NCBI GenBank assembly: GCA_028583685.1
Contig: JAMXIF010001194.1
Coordinates: 23,981,113-24,045,112 of the forward strand
DNA from: Petaurus breviceps papuanus
Taxonomy: Eukaryota; Chordata; Mammalia; Diprotodontia; Petauridae
Length of the DNA stretch: 64,000 nt
Reading direction: 5' to 3'
The notes under the pieces are model-generated. The model was not told the DNA's origin. It searched no databases and saw nothing but the letters and a program-made list of their open reading frames with translations. Positions 19,690 to 30,584 of this stretch are shown here, in pieces. Each line of letters starts with the position of its first letter. Positions within the stretch are counted from its first letter, which is position 1. A program made the position numbers and the translations under genes.

Positions 19690-20490
19690 CACATCTTCAA
19701 CATACCCACCTACCTATACATACAAATACATCATTCATATATTATATCATGCACTGTACATATATACTGGGTATGTAGGCATGATAAAGATGTGTATACT
19801 AGATGTGTATATGTGTATTATATACATATGATGCATTGTGAATCCCAGTTTTATATATGTGTTTGTATACATAATTTGTCCTAAAAGTCTTGATTCACTT
19901 TTAAGTTATTAAAGCAGCTATTAAAGCTTTAAACTCCATTAAGACTTTTGGGATATGTTGTATTCCATGAATGCACAGTGTGAGGTGTATAAACACATGT
20001 ATGTGCATATATGTATAATATACATATGGGTTTGCATATATGATGAATGTATGTGCCCTGAGTGTATATATGGTGAAAATGTGCTATAGATATTTGTATA
20101 TAAACATAATACGTGTGTGCCCTGGGTATAAATGTACACAGGATAGTTTGAGCTCCCTGAAAGTGTGTGTAGATAGAGATAGAGATAGAGATAGAGATAG
20201 ATAATGAACACATGTGTGCCTTGCATTGCATTGTATGCCTGTTGTGTCTTATATCTTGAATGTGTATATACACAAGATACGCAAGAGTAGCCTAGACATA
20301 TCTGTGTTTGATGAATACATATTCCTCGGGTGTATAGACATGAGGAATGCATGTGTCCTAGGTGAGATTCCATATGCATGATACATTGGTATGCTCTGGA
20401 GTATGCACATGCATGATACATGTATGTGGTGTACCTGTGTGTTCTGGGTGTGTGCACTCATGTGCCCTGGATGGGCCTGTGTGAATTCTA
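19690..20490. repeat. TG/AT-rich degenerate minisatellite
   Basis: Irregular copies of a unit containing RTGTGYCCTGRGTGTATA recur near 20048, 20115, 20205, 20345, 20435 and 20460, among TATATG/CATACA runs. An AGATAG hexamer array of five units lies at 20170-20202. The antisense open frame of 172 codons (19939-20457) is made of Tyr, Ile, His, Thr and Cys from the repeat, so it is not a gene. Confidence 0.7.
20170..20202 (+). repeat. (AGATAG)n microsatellite
   Basis: Five near-perfect AGATAG units inside the minisatellite. Confidence 0.9.
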
Positions 20491-20499
20491 TAATAGCTA

Positions 20500-20755
20500 T
20501 AAGAAGAGCATTTCTGTAGTGCCTCCGACTTGCTCAACACTGTGCTAAACACTTTACAGATATTATCTTATTTGATCCTCACAACAACCTCAGGAAGTAA
20601 ATGCTGCTGCCTCCATTTTGCATTTGAGAAAACTGAGGCAGAAAAAACAGAGGCAGAGTGGCCTCCCAGGCTCACACAGCTAAGAAGCTTCTGGGAGCAA
20701 AGGAACTCCAGTCTCCCTGACCTCAGGCCCAGTGTTCTACCCACTGTTCCATATA
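20500..20755 (-). mobile_element. MIR (CORE-SINE)
   Basis: CACTGTGCTAAACACTTTAC, TTGATCCTCACAACAACCTC, CATTTGAGAAAACTGAGGCA, CAGGCTCACACAGCTAAGAA and GTTCTACCCACTGTTCC. Part of the core is duplicated (GAGGCAGAAAAAACAGAGGC). Confidence 0.85.
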
Positions 20756-20759
20756 TTTA

Positions 20760-20865
20760 TCAGGTAGAATGCTAAGGGCAGAGACCAATTGAAATATTTT
20801 CTTTGTATCCCTAGCACCCACTACAATGCCTTACCCATAATAAGCATTTAACAAATGTTTGACGA
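20760..20865 (+). mobile_element. L2 3' tail
   Basis: GAATGCTAAGGGCAGAGACC, TTTGTATCCCTAGCACCCAC and AAGCATTTAACAAATGTTTG. Confidence 0.75.
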
Positions 20866-20974
20866 ATACTCCCTTTGATGCTTATCCTCTCTTCACTTTG
20901 ATTAGCTGCCAATGTTTCCCTTCTTTTAAGAGGAAGGTAGACAACGCTCCTTCTCAAACCTACCAATTCTGGCA

Positions 20975-21125
20975 GTAAAGATTTGGGGCCTAGTCCCAAC
21001 TCGGCAACAAACCTACTGAGTGACCTTGAAAGTCAAGATCTGCTCTTATCTTTTTGTTGTTGTTTTCCCATCTGTAAAATAAATGCTTTGGACTTGAGAT
21101 GGTCTCTGTTAGTTAAGTTCTGCTA
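20975..21125 (+). mobile_element. MIR fragment
   Basis: CCTAGTCCCAACTCGGCAAC, TACTGAGTGACCTTGAAAG, TTTCCCATCTGTAAAATAAA and GGACTTGAGATGGTCTCTGT. Confidence 0.65.
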
Positions 21126-21129
21126 TCTA

Positions 21130-21429
21130 TGGGTCTGTCTTGGATCCTCTTTCAGGGGTCATCTGTCCGTGTACCTTGTTATCTGAGGGATCACAAGCAA
21201 AGCCATACAATCCACATCTCTCAAAGCCTTTCTCCATCATCATGACATTCTATCACTTCTTGTCTAATTTCTCCAAGTTTCTCCATTATAGAGAAATATT
21301 CGCTGCACTCCTGGTGTGATGTGGCCTAGATAGATCCTCTCTGCAATTATGCCCCTTCTGTCTGCCACCTGAGAATGTAGGCTCTCTCTTTGAATATACA
21401 GTAACTCATCTCTGTCTTTTTTTCCCCCA
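21130..21429. other. Unique interval
   Basis: No gene or known repeat recognised. Confidence 0.35.
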
Positions 21430-21655
21430 AAAAAAGCACAGACTTGAGCATTTGAAGGGTACCTCAGAGAGCATTTAGTCTAACCTGTCCCTGAGCAGGA
21501 TTCCCTCTCCATAATATCCCCTCCTGATCATGCAGTCTCTATGTGAAGACCTCTATTGATCTCACCTCTTGGGATGACCCATTGTATTTTTAGACAGAAT
21601 CAATTCTCTTTCTTTCCACTGTACTCGTGACAAGTCTGAATTTCAATTGTTTAAA
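21430..21655 (-). mobile_element. CR1/L3-type LINE 3' fragment
   Basis: GTACCTCAGAGAGCATTTAG, TCTAACCTGTCCCTGAGCAG, GAAGACCTCTATTGATCTCA and GTATTTTTAGACAGAATCAA are the same antisense blocks as at 12895 and 55757. Confidence 0.7.
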
Positions 21656-21699
21656 ATCTGAAAGTCTTCATGAGCAATTCAGCAAATAATAATCTATCA

Positions 21700-22298
21700 A
21701 AACCTATAAAGTTTTCCCAAAAAAGTGCAAACAATCAACAACCATATGGGGGAAATATTTCTCTTCACTAATAAGAGAAATAAAAATTTAAATAACTATG
21801 AGGTTTCACCTCATATCCATCAAGTTGACAAAAATTATGAGGCAATAGTCAATGTTGGAGGGAATGTGGCAAGTTAGGCATACTAATATGCTATTCCCAG
21901 AACTGTGTTCTGGAAAACATTTTAGAATTATTTGCTAAAAGTCACTAAAATGTTTATGCCTTTTGACCCCACTAGTAGGCATATACCCCACAGGGGTCAA
22001 AAGTAAAAAGAAATATCCCAAATTTACAAAAATATTTATAACAGAAATTTTTGTGATAGCAGTCATATTGCCAGTAGGAGTAATCAAAAAAATGAAAAAA
22101 AAAAGATAACAATAATAATATTAATGAAAATAGCTCATAATTATATACTGCTCTAAAGGTTGTAAAGAGTTTATATATATTAGCAAAAAGTTGGAAATGA
22201 TGTGGGTGCCCATGAGTTGGAGAATGATTGAACAAATTGTGCTATATGAATGTAACCAAAGATATAAGAAGCACCATAAATAATTATGAGGAATTTTT
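21700..22298 (+). mobile_element. L1 ORF2 3' region (outer copy, left part)
   Basis: GAGGTTTCACCTCATATCCA, GAGGGAATGTGGCAAGTTAG, CTTTTGACCCCACTAGTAGG and GTGCCCATGAGTTGGAGAAT follow L1 ORF2 C-terminal order. A short MIR-like piece at about 22095-22182 is inserted. The element continues beyond the nested L1 at 22699. Confidence 0.75.
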
Positions 22299-22698
22299 TA
22301 TGAAATCTTAACTTAATTTTATTTTTATTCTAAATTTAACAAACCCCTAATATATCATTATTTCCACATACACTGTAAAACAGAACAGGACTGCACATGA
22401 AACTGTTAATCTCCAAGATGTAGAACTTGTTTTTCTTTTTAAATAAATAATAAATTCAAAATTCAACTTTCAAAACTATGGCTCTCCTTTTTTATGGAGA
22501 GGGGGCAACCCTATGCCTGCCCACTTTTCTATCTCTCCCCTCCCTCTCCACAAAAACAAAAACAAAGTTCTTAAAACAAATATACCCTCAAGTAAAAAAA
22601 ATTCCCATATTGGCCCTCTCCAAAAAATGTATGTCTTAGTCTGCATCTTGAATTCATAATCTCTGTCAGAATGTGTGTAGCATACTCCTTCATTAGTT
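22299..22698 (-). mobile_element. L1 3' untranslated piece inserted in L1
   Basis: TTTATTTTTATTCTAAATTT, TGTAAAACAGAACAGGACTG and CAAAAAATGTATGTCTTAGT with CTGCATCTTGAATTCATAAT are an antisense marsupial L1 3' region. AATTATGAGGAATTTT (22283-22298) and AATTATGATGAATTTC (22701-22716) look like the target duplication. Confidence 0.6.
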
Positions 22699-23165
22699 CA
22701 ATTATGATGAATTTCGAGAAAAATTAGAAGATTTGAATGAACTGATGAATAATGTACAAATTACAATAATATAAATGAAAACAAAATTAAAAGGAAACTA
22801 ATCTCTGAATAAATGCAATGACCAATGTTGGTCCCAGAAACATATGGATTAAACACTTCTCTCCCATGGTACATGAAATCCTATACAAAATGTTGTATAA
22901 TCTGCCAAACATGGTTATTTTCTTGGTTGGGTTTGCTTAACTCTTCACATTTGTTATAAAGGAGTGTGGGGTGGTGATCACCAGACTATTAAAAAGATAT
23001 TGATAAAAAACCTTTTTTAAAAATTGGGTCATGGAGAAGAAGCAGCAGGAAAATTCATTATTAGAGGAACTGTGAAATGATCTAATCCTTCTGGATTTCA
23101 ATTTAGAATTAGGCAAGAAATGAATAAACTTATCTGTCCCCTTTGACCCAGAAAGCCCATTAAGT
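22699..23165 (+). mobile_element. L1 outer copy resumed
   Basis: AAGATTTGAATGAACTGATG and AATACATCAATG-like blocks continue the L1. Near 23060-23165 GAGGAACTGTGAAATGATCT with CCCCTTTGACCCAGAAAGCC is again ORF2 C-terminal sequence, perhaps from a second copy. Confidence 0.55.
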
Positions 23166-23395
23166 AACCAGCAGCTAACATTTATATGGGACTCTACAGC
23201 TTCCAAAGCATATATTATCTCATTTAGTCCTCACAACTTTTGAAGCAGGTGCTATTTTTCCTATTTTATAGATAAGAAAATTGAAGTTGGATGAGGTTAA
23301 GTGATTCGCCCTGGGTCACACAGTAAAAAGGTCTAAGGCAGGATTCAAACTCCTCTTGAATCTAATTCTAGCATATTTATTATGCCATCCAGGCA
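23166..23395 (-). mobile_element. MIR (CORE-SINE)
   Basis: GCAGCTAACATTTATATGGG, CTCATTTAGTCCTCACAACT, TCCTATTTTATAGATAAGAA, GTTAAGTGATTCGCCCTGGG and TTATTATGCCATCCAGGC. Confidence 0.8.
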
Positions 23396-23439
23396 CAAAA
23401 CCTAAGTGTGTGTCATTCTCCACTCCTCATTCTCTCTCA

Positions 23440-24450
23440 CCCCCCACATCCAAGTCAGTTGCCAATGTCTGCTGATTTTATCTTTGTAACATCTCCAGCA
23501 TATAACCTCTTCTTTCCAGTAGTGGCATGACTGGGGTGCAGGCTCTCATCTCCACACACCTGGACAGTACCCCAGTGGCTGGTCTTCCTGCCACAAATCT
23601 CTCCCCACTCCAGTTCATCCTCCATTCAGCTATCAAAGTGATCTTCCTAAAGCATAGGTTTAATCATCTCACCTCCCTTCTAAATATATGCAGAGACTGT
23701 TGGTGGTGCAGCTAATAGAATGTTGGGCCTGGAGTCAGGAAGAACTGAATTCAAATCCAACCTCCAATATTTACTAGCTGTGTGACCCTTGGCAAGTCAC
23801 TTGATCTCTGCTTGCCTTGGCTTTTTTCAATTGTAAAATGGGGATAATAATAGCACCTACCTCAAAGGGTTGTTGTGGAGGTCAAAGCACTTAGCAGAGT
23901 ACTTGGCATATAGTAGGAACTGTAGTAATGCTTACTCCCTTCCCCTGCTTTAATAAACTCCATTGGCTCCCTATCATCTCCAGAATCAAATATAAAATTG
24001 TCTATTTGGCATTCAAAGCCCTTCATAACCTAGCCCTGCCCCCAATCTTTCCAATCTTCTTATACCTTACCAGTGACACTGGCCTCCTTGCTATTGCCTC
24101 AAATAAGACATTCCCATCTCCTGACTCTAGGGATTTTCCCTGGCTGATACCATGCATGGAATGCCCTCCCTCCTCATCTCTTCCTCTTCGTTTCTCCAGC
24201 TTCCTTCAAATTCCAGCTAAAATCCTGTCTTCTGAAGGAAGCCCTTCCTAATCCCTCTTAATCCTAACCTACCCTCTGTGGATTATTCCCTATTTATCCT
24301 GCATATAACTTGTTTATACAAGATAGTTGTACATAGTTGCTTGCGTGTTGTCTCCTGAATTCAACTGTGAGCTCCTCAAAAATAAGGACTAGCTTTTTAG
24401 TACAGTGGCTGGCACACAGTAAGCACTTAATGAATGTTTATTAACTGAAT
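23440..24450 (+). mobile_element. L2 with complete 3' end, split by a MIR-type SINE
   Basis: AAGTCAGTTGCCAATGTCTG, CCAGTGGCTGGTCTTCCTGC and CCTAAAGCATAGGTTTAATC lead to 23700. The element resumes at about 23935 with ATAAACTCCATTGGCTCCCT, AAAGCCCTTCATAACCTAGC, ACTGTGAGCTCCTCAAAAAT and the terminus AGCACTTAATGAATGTTTAT. A 107-codon frame at 23928-24251 is a decayed L2 reading frame. Confidence 0.9.
23701..23934 (+). mobile_element. MIR-type SINE inserted in L2
   Basis: GTGGTGCAGCTAATAGAATG, GGAGTCAGGAAGAACTGAAT, TGTGTGACCCTTGGCAAGTC, AATGGGGATAATAATAGCAC, AGGGTTGTTGTGGAGGTCAA and CTTGGCATATAGTAGGAACT make a complete unit from head to tail. Confidence 0.85.
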
Positions 24451-24464
24451 GACAACTAATTGAC

Positions 24465-25015
24465 CAAGATGCCTCCCAAAAGAGGCCATACACCCCAAGG
24501 AAGTCAAAAAAGAAATCAAGGTCTAGCATATAACAAAATATTTACTGAAGCCCTTTGTGATAACAAAGAACTAGAAATAAAATACATGCCCATAAAACAG
24601 GGAACAAATGACCAAAACAAACCAACCCCCCCCAAAAAAAATCCTATAAAATGTAATGGAATATTACTGTGCAATAAGGAGTGATGAATGTGAAGAATTC
24701 TGGGAAATGTGAAGATTTTCATGAATTGATGCAGATCAGAATAAGCAAAACCAAAAGAACAACATACACAATCACTACAATGAAGTAAATGAATAAAAAT
24801 ACCAAAAGGAAACTTGAATTCTGAGTAATGGAAAAGCCAGTGAAGGTCCAAGAGAAATCCAGAATAGCACATATATCATCAAAGTTTCTGCTATCTGATG
24901 CCTTTGTCTAATCTTTTTTCTTTGTCACAACTTGGGTTAAATCTGGGGAGGAGTTGGGAATGGAAAATGAATGGGATGTGAAAAACAAAGGGCTTCAATA
25001 AAACATTTTAGAAAA
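24465..25015 (+). mobile_element. L1 3' part
   Basis: CATGCCCATAAAACAGGGAA, TAATGGAATATTACTGTGCA, GAAGATTTTCATGAATTGAT and GAATAAGCAAAACCAAAAGA are ORF2 C-terminal blocks. It ends near AATAAAACATTTTAGAAAAA. Open frames here (24460-24684, 24516-24872 minus) are decayed or antisense. Confidence 0.75.
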
Positions 25016-25019
25016 ACTA

Positions 25020-26285
25020 GGGTCTTAATGAAGCATTTTTAAAGTGACAGCAGCTAGGGGAACACTGCTCCTCGACTGCTCTGCAAAATAATAATCATTA
25101 ATAATGACAATATCTCATTTCATTTCTTCAGTACTTCTAAGAATAATTAGCGGAGACACCAAAGAAATAGAAACATCCTTCCAGCATTACTAATTTTCAC
25201 TTGAACTTCGTGCTCTCTTGTCCTGCTTAGGGGTGTTTATAGGCTTCTTGGGAAGGTTTAGAACCAGGATTAGGATGGCTAAAAGCAGACACCACTGCCA
25301 TTCCATGTTTTCCATCCTAATGGGGCTGCAGGTTTTCACAGTGGATTCCAAGAGCCCAGTTGCTCTAACCCCCTTCCTGCTTTCCTTTCCTCAGACAATT
25401 AATACCATGCCTCACTAGCAGATTAATTCTCTGCCTGGTTAGTTTTGGAGCCAGGTTCTTGGCTTTTAGCTCATGCCAGGATCTGGCTTCATCTCACTGG
25501 CATGTAACCTTCATATGCCCATTAGTCAATTACTTCTCCATGGCTCTGGTAATTTACTCCCTCATGATCCTGAGGATTGGCTAGGTTATGTCTGGGAGAT
25601 AGAAAAGCAAATCCCATCCATACTTTCAGGGACGATATTATAAGCTACATGACTGGGATCTGGGGCACAGTGGGTGAATACCTCACTCCCCCTTTCCCCT
25701 CCCATATTTGGCAAGACAAAGACTGTGTAAAGGAAGATGGCCTATGGCTCTCTTGATGCAGAACAGCAGTGAGCACTCAGCAAGACAGAACCACTCATTC
25801 TTCCAAGTTTGTCAGGTCTGGCAGTTTGTGCTGCTGATTTGGAATTTAATCCAGCCAAATCTAATAGACTTCTGTCTTCAGAACTGGACTCCTGGGTGCC
25901 ACATCCAATCATCTAAAAGCAGCCTCGAATCTCAACCATGTCCTTAGGGCAAAAAATGCAAATGTAATTCCTTTCTCAAAATGGTACTTCTGGGACTCTT
26001 GTCTTGGTGAGAAGAATAACATACTTCATAGTGGGGTGGGGGGAATTAGTTGGTTCGGTGTCACCGGCATGAATCAGAACACAGACCTACAAGACCCTTG
26101 GGCTTCTTCCTCACCAAGAATTGGGTAGGGGAAGGGTGCCAAGCCACAAAAATAAAGGGCAGGAAGGAGGGCAGAAATATATGGCAGAGAGAGGATAGAT
26201 GAGGAGAAATAATCCTCACATAAACTTCTTACTTCCTCAGTTCTCTATAACATGCAAATGAGGACCAAAGGGAAAGGCCTTAAAA
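25020..26285. other. 1.3-kb unique noncoding block
   Basis: No repeat recognised apart from short A and G runs. The block has several TTAATT/ATTAGTCAATTA motifs. Frames under 80 codons lack support. It is a candidate for conservation testing. Confidence 0.45.
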
Positions 26286-26289
26286 TGTC

Positions 26290-26535
26290 TACTAATGTCA
26301 TCTTCCATTTATAGAACACTTATGGTGTACAAAGTACTTTCCTCACAATGCACCTGGAAAATATATAGTACAAATATTATTATCCCCATTACAAATAAGG
26401 AAACTGAGGCTTAGAAAATTAAATGACTTGTCCCTAGTCACAAAGTTTAGCAAGTTTTCAGAGGCAAGATTTGAACCCAAGTGACTAAACCTAAGGGCCA
26501 ATCCTCTTTCCTCTCAGGGATGCTGCCTCTTTGTG
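26290..26535 (-). mobile_element. MIR (CORE-SINE)
   Basis: ATTTATAGAACACTTATGGT, TATTATTATCCCCATTACAA, AAGGAAACTGAGGCTTAGAA, ATGACTTGTCCCTAGTCACA and CTCTCAGGGATGCTGCCTC. Confidence 0.8.
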
Positions 26536-26539
26536 AAGG

Positions 26540-27384
26540 TCCCCTTATTGCTTGAGAAGAGACTGCTTCCAAAGTTACCCTGGGGTGAGAGAGAGAAGAG
26601 GGATGACCTTGGGCTGAAGGAAATGACCTTCTAACTGAAGAATCTCAACTTCTCCATATTCAAGCTCCCCACTCCTCTTCCCAATGCCCACCCTTCACAC
26701 ACATGATAACCTCAGCATGACTATTGAATGGAAACACTGACTGACTCTATAAATATGTCCCTGCATCTGGAAGATCTAGGCCAGAAGCCAGAAACTCAGG
26801 AAGACAAATGGGTCTGTCTCAGCTATAGTCATAAAAAGGTACCTCTGAAAAAAAGAGCCCTGCCAGCTTCTCCAAGCTCCCTTACAAAACAAGAATCTAA
26901 TGGAAATACCAAAGCACTGTCCCCTGAGGGCCCAAGTAGTGGGCAAAATGTTCATTTTACACCCCACCATTCTCCATGCCAGATGACCCCTACTACTGAA
27001 CATCTAGTACTTTCAAGGTTGCTCAGTACCACAAACCCACCTACTCAAACTATGGTATCTTTGAGGTCTGGGAAAATTCCCATGCTCTAGACTGATCTTC
27101 TCACTGTCCTTCCTAGATGTATACTGGCTCAAATTGCTTCTGTCTAGTTATTTCAAATATGAATCTCCAGGAACACAGAATATCAATGCCCTATGCCAGA
27201 CCTCCTATGTCTAAATATGAGATGGCAGAACTGCCCCACTGTAGGGGAAACAAACCCAGGAGTGCCCTTTTCCTTGAACTTCAGGAAGCTTGTTGTCTGC
27301 CATGGATGTTTTGATCAGAAATATTCTCTTGGGAAAGCGTATACAGAACCAGGCTTCCCTTACTGAAGACAGAGAAGACAATAG
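26540..27384. other. Unique block with a 120-codon open frame at 26728-27090 (+)
   Basis: The frame starts at an ATG in a weak context and encodes a Ser/Pro/Thr/Lys-rich chain with a short basic patch KKVPLKKR near residue 36. I recognise no domain, signal peptide or zinc finger. Downstream there is no obvious poly-A signal, and I see no clear splice boundary. A chance open frame is the default reading. A lineage-specific exon is possible. Confidence 0.3.
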
Positions 27385-27565
27385 AGTGAGATGAAAAGAG
27401 CTTTGGCTTAAAAGGTGCCAGTCCCAGATAGCTCTGACCCTGGCTTGCCTTTGTGACCTTGTATAAGTCACTTCCCTTTCTAGGCTTCAGTTTCCCTTTA
27501 CTATAAAGTGGGTTTTACTAGATGACCTCTGAGGCTCCTTCTAAATGTCCACAGTTTTAAGACCT
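27385..27565 (+). mobile_element. MIR (CORE-SINE)
   Basis: GATGAAAAGAGCTTTGGCTT, CCTTTGTGACCTTGTATAAG, GGCTTCAGTTTCCCTTTACT and TAGATGACCTCTGAGGCTCC. Confidence 0.8.
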
Positions 27566-27574
27566 TGAAATTTA

Positions 27575-27800
27575 ATCAAGAAAGTAAACATTTATACAAC
27601 TCCTCCTATGGCCTGGCATTGCACTATTAAAATTAAGTAGTTCCTGCTCTCAAGGGGCTTACATTCTATTGGTGAAAGATAACATGTACATGTAAGTCTG
27701 CAGAATAAAGTTCGTGATTATTCAGGGCTGAAGGACACTAGCAGTTGGGAGGAATTAGGAAGTGTTTTATGTAGAAAATGGTTCTTGGTGATTCAGGGCT
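27575..27800 (-). mobile_element. L2 3' part
   Basis: AGTAAACATTTATACAACTC, TGGCCTGGCATTGCACTATT, CCTGCTCTCAAGGGGCTTAC and GGAATTAGGAAGTGTTTTAT are antisense L2. Confidence 0.65.
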
Positions 27801-27869
27801 GATCAAATGTGGTGATTCTCATGTTCTCAGGTTCTTTCAACCTGAATCCTTAATAATTAGTCTTTCTCG

Positions 27870-28060
27870 TTTCTTTTTTTATTAGATTTTTATTGATGTC
27901 TCTTGTTTTTATATCACCTCCACTTCCCTCTTTATCTTCCTTGATTGGGCTTACAAAAAAAGAAAAAGGAAAGAGAAAAACATTCAGCAAAACTAATAAC
28001 TATCTCCAAAAAGTCTGATGCTGTATGTCATGCTGCACAGTCACTGGACCCCTGGTGAGT
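27870..28060 (-). mobile_element. L1 3' end
   Basis: The T run with ATTAGATTTTTATTGATGTC, ATATCACCTCCACTTCCCTC, CATTCAGCAAAACTAATAAC and AAAAAGTCTGATGCTGTATG is an antisense L1 3' untranslated region. Confidence 0.6.
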
Positions 28061-28950
28061 ATTTTCCTAGGAGAGGTTACCCAAGATTCAGGCAGGAAGT
28101 CAAGATGCCCTGTGGATATGAATTAGCTCCAGGTTTTTGGAAAACAAACCATTTCCAAATCATCTACAAATGTCTCTCACCTTCTTCCTCCAGCTCAAGA
28201 GAACCAAAGCACCAAAGGGCATCCTGAACCTTTAGCCTCAGAAGCCTTGTCAGAGGCTGATGAAAGGGAAGGAGAGGATAGGATAGCAGAGGTGGTGAAA
28301 GTCAGATGAGAGCTGGAGGGTAAGATATTATATACTTACACAAACTGGATTGAAGTAAATAAGGCCACGACCTCCTCACATCTTCCCAGGGTCCCTTAAA
28401 CAGGACAAAAAAGAATAGAACCCTATGCCACCACCTCAGCAAATCCTCCACTAGCCAGAATTCTCAAGGGACATCTCACCCCACCCCCATTCATTACTTA
28501 GAAACCTATTATCACAGAGTCTATGGTGAAATCAAACTGGGTAGAAGCTCATCCCCTAGAGCCCCAGTCCTTGATATTAACAGATGCAGGATAGGAGAAT
28601 AAAGGAGTCGTGTGGGGGATGACCATAGCCAGAAGAGATTTCCATCCCCCATAAGAGCAACAAGCACAAATTCTCTCACTCAGCAAAGAGCTAAAGGGCT
28701 ATTTTCCCCAGCACACATTTTCATGACTTAGCACCTCCCAAGCTAAAAATCCTTGGCGTCAGTGACTTTCCAAATGGTGCTAATTTGCTCTCCCATTAAG
28801 GTCCTTCCTCCCCCACTCCTCACAGCCCTCAGCAACAGGGCCAAAAGTGCTGAATAAAGAATCAGGAATAAAGAATCCTACCAGGTAGGATATCCCCAGA
28901 GCATTCAGTCCATTGCTATCTCACGACAAAAACAACTAGTCAAGGACTTT
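28061..28950. other. Unique noncoding stretch
   Basis: No known repeat or gene recognised. A 69-codon frame at 28018-28227 starts in the L1 tail and is not supported. Confidence 0.4.
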
Positions 28951-28954
28951 CTGG

Positions 28955-29265
28955 GCTGAGAGGAACTTGGAGGTGATTTAGTACAAATTCCCATGCAGTG
29001 AAGGAACCTTCTCTGCACCACCCCTGCCATGGTCATTCATAATCTGTTTGAACCTTTCCATTGATGGGAAGCTCACTCCCTCCAAAGGCAGTCTATTCCC
29101 CGGACCCCAGCTCCAATTATTAGGAAGTTTTCTCTCACATGAAATTAGAAGCTGCCTCCCCATTACAGCAGCTTCCTGGTCCTAGTTCAGCCATCTGGGG
29201 ACATACAAGAGAATTAAAATCCCTCTTTTGCATAAAAGTCATTCAAATACATGCAGAAAGCAACC
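28955..29265 (-). mobile_element. CR1/L3-type LINE 3' fragment
   Basis: AACTTGGAGGTGATTTAGTA, GATGGGAAGCTCACTCCCTC, CCAATTATTAGGAAGTTTTC, CTTCCTGGTCCTAGTTCAGC and GTCATTCAAATACATGCAGA. Confidence 0.75.
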
Positions 29266-29395
29266 CTATACAATGCAATTACACACGCAATTATTAAGGG
29301 CCCCCAATGTACAATGGATGTTCTGGAGCAGATACAAAATTTGGACTAGATAGAGTCCCTGCCCCCTGCCCTCATGGATCATAGAGTAAGAGCTA

Positions 29396-29545
29396 GAGTA
29401 CAAATTCCATCCTCATTCTACAGGAGGAAAAAGAGCCTCAGAGAGGTTAAGTGATTAGCATCAAGTCACACAATTTGATTCGAATCCACGCCCTCTGACT
29501 CCAAACACAATATTCTCTCCACTGCACCATACTACCAGTCTGGTA
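29396..29545 (-). mobile_element. MIR fragment inside L2
   Basis: CCTCATTCTACAGGAGGAAA, AGCCTCAGAGAGGTTAAGTG and CTGACTCCAAACACAATATT. Confidence 0.75.
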
Positions 29546-29959
29546 AGGGAATATGGCCCATACACAGAGGGCTCTAAATACCAAAGAATGTGAGACAGTT
29601 ACAAGAGGTACAAATCAAAGTGATTGGGGAGGTGCAAAGGAAGTTGCGCTAACGAGGAATTATCTGAAAAGGCTTCACAGAAGAGGTAGCAAATGAAGTG
29701 GTCCTTTAGAGGATAGGAAGAAATTCATCAGACAAAAAGGGGCAAGGAGGACATTCTAGGTATAGGGAATGACACAAGCAAATGCACAGAGGCAGGAAAA
29801 CAGAAACCATGGTTGGCGACAAAAAGCAATCTAGGAGACTTAGAGCATAGAATATGCAAAAGAAAGTATCATGAGATTAAAAGTTAAAAAGTAGGGTGAC
29901 ACTTGATTGCAGGCAATGAATGCTAGGCAAAGGCAATATGGGAGAATAGAAGATCCCTG

Positions 29960-30112
29960 AATATGTAGTCTAAGGATGCCAATTACTACCTGTGTGACCT
30001 TGGAAAGATCACTTAGCCTTTGGGGGCCTCATTTCCCTCAACTGCAAAATGAAGTTGGGCTAGATGACATCCAAAGGCCTTTCCAGGTTAAATCCTTGGT
30101 CTTATGAAAAGA
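29960..30112 (+). mobile_element. MIR fragment inside L2
   Basis: TACTACCTGTGTGACCTTGG, TTAGCCTTTGGGGGCCTCAT and GGCTAGATGACATCCAAAGG. Confidence 0.75.
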
Positions 30113-30384
30113 CTCTGAACTTGACTCATTGAGAAAAATCATCAGTGGCTCCCTGTTTAGCAAAAAAGGAGCAACATGTTCAGATCTCCACTTAAGGAAG
30201 ATTAGTATGGGGGAAGGAAGAAGGATAAAGTGGAGTAGGAAGAGAGTGAAGGTAGGGGGATGAGCCATAACAAAAGCCTGTAATGGAGTGCTGACATTGA
30301 GAACTGCAAGAAGGGAGAGATAGGAAAGACATTGCTAAGGGAGAATCAATAAGACACAGTAACTAAAGAAGAGAGGAAAGCATC

Positions 30385-30562
30385 AAAGATAGTAATACCG
30401 GTCTTGCCTCAATTTCTCCAGCTATAAATTGGAGACAATAATAACACATACCTGCCAGGGTTATTGTAAGGATCAAATAAGATAATAATTGTAAAGGACT
30501 TAGCACAGTTCCTAACACACAATAAGCACCATATAAATGTTAGCTATTATTATTTTGATTAT
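30385..30562 (+). mobile_element. MIR (3' two thirds)
   Basis: AATTTCTCCAGCTATAAATT, CAATAATAACACATACCTGC, GGATCAAATAAGATAATAAT and CATATAAATGTTAGCTATTA. Confidence 0.85.
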
Positions 30563-30584
30563 TATTTGAATAGAGGTGACAGTC

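Larger units (their letters stand above)
29280..30300 (-). mobile_element. Old L2 body interrupted by two MIRs
   Basis: Antisense L2 runs through GACTAGATAGAGTCCCTGCC (29343), GGCTTCACAGAAGAGGTAGC (29671), GCACAGAGGCAGGAAAACAG (29784) and CATTGAGAAAAATCATCAGT (30128). A MIR on the minus strand (29396-29545) and one on the plus strand (29960-30112) sit inside it. Confidence 0.65.

Noticed and set aside
19939-20457. 172-codon antisense open frame
   Set aside because: It is made of TG/AT minisatellite units (Tyr, His, Ile, Thr, Cys runs), has overlapping open frames in other phases, and has no domain.
26728-27090. Calling the 120-codon frame a gene
   Set aside because: No homologue recognised, no splice or poly-A evidence, and length within chance expectation for 64 kb. 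Kept only as a low-interest finding.
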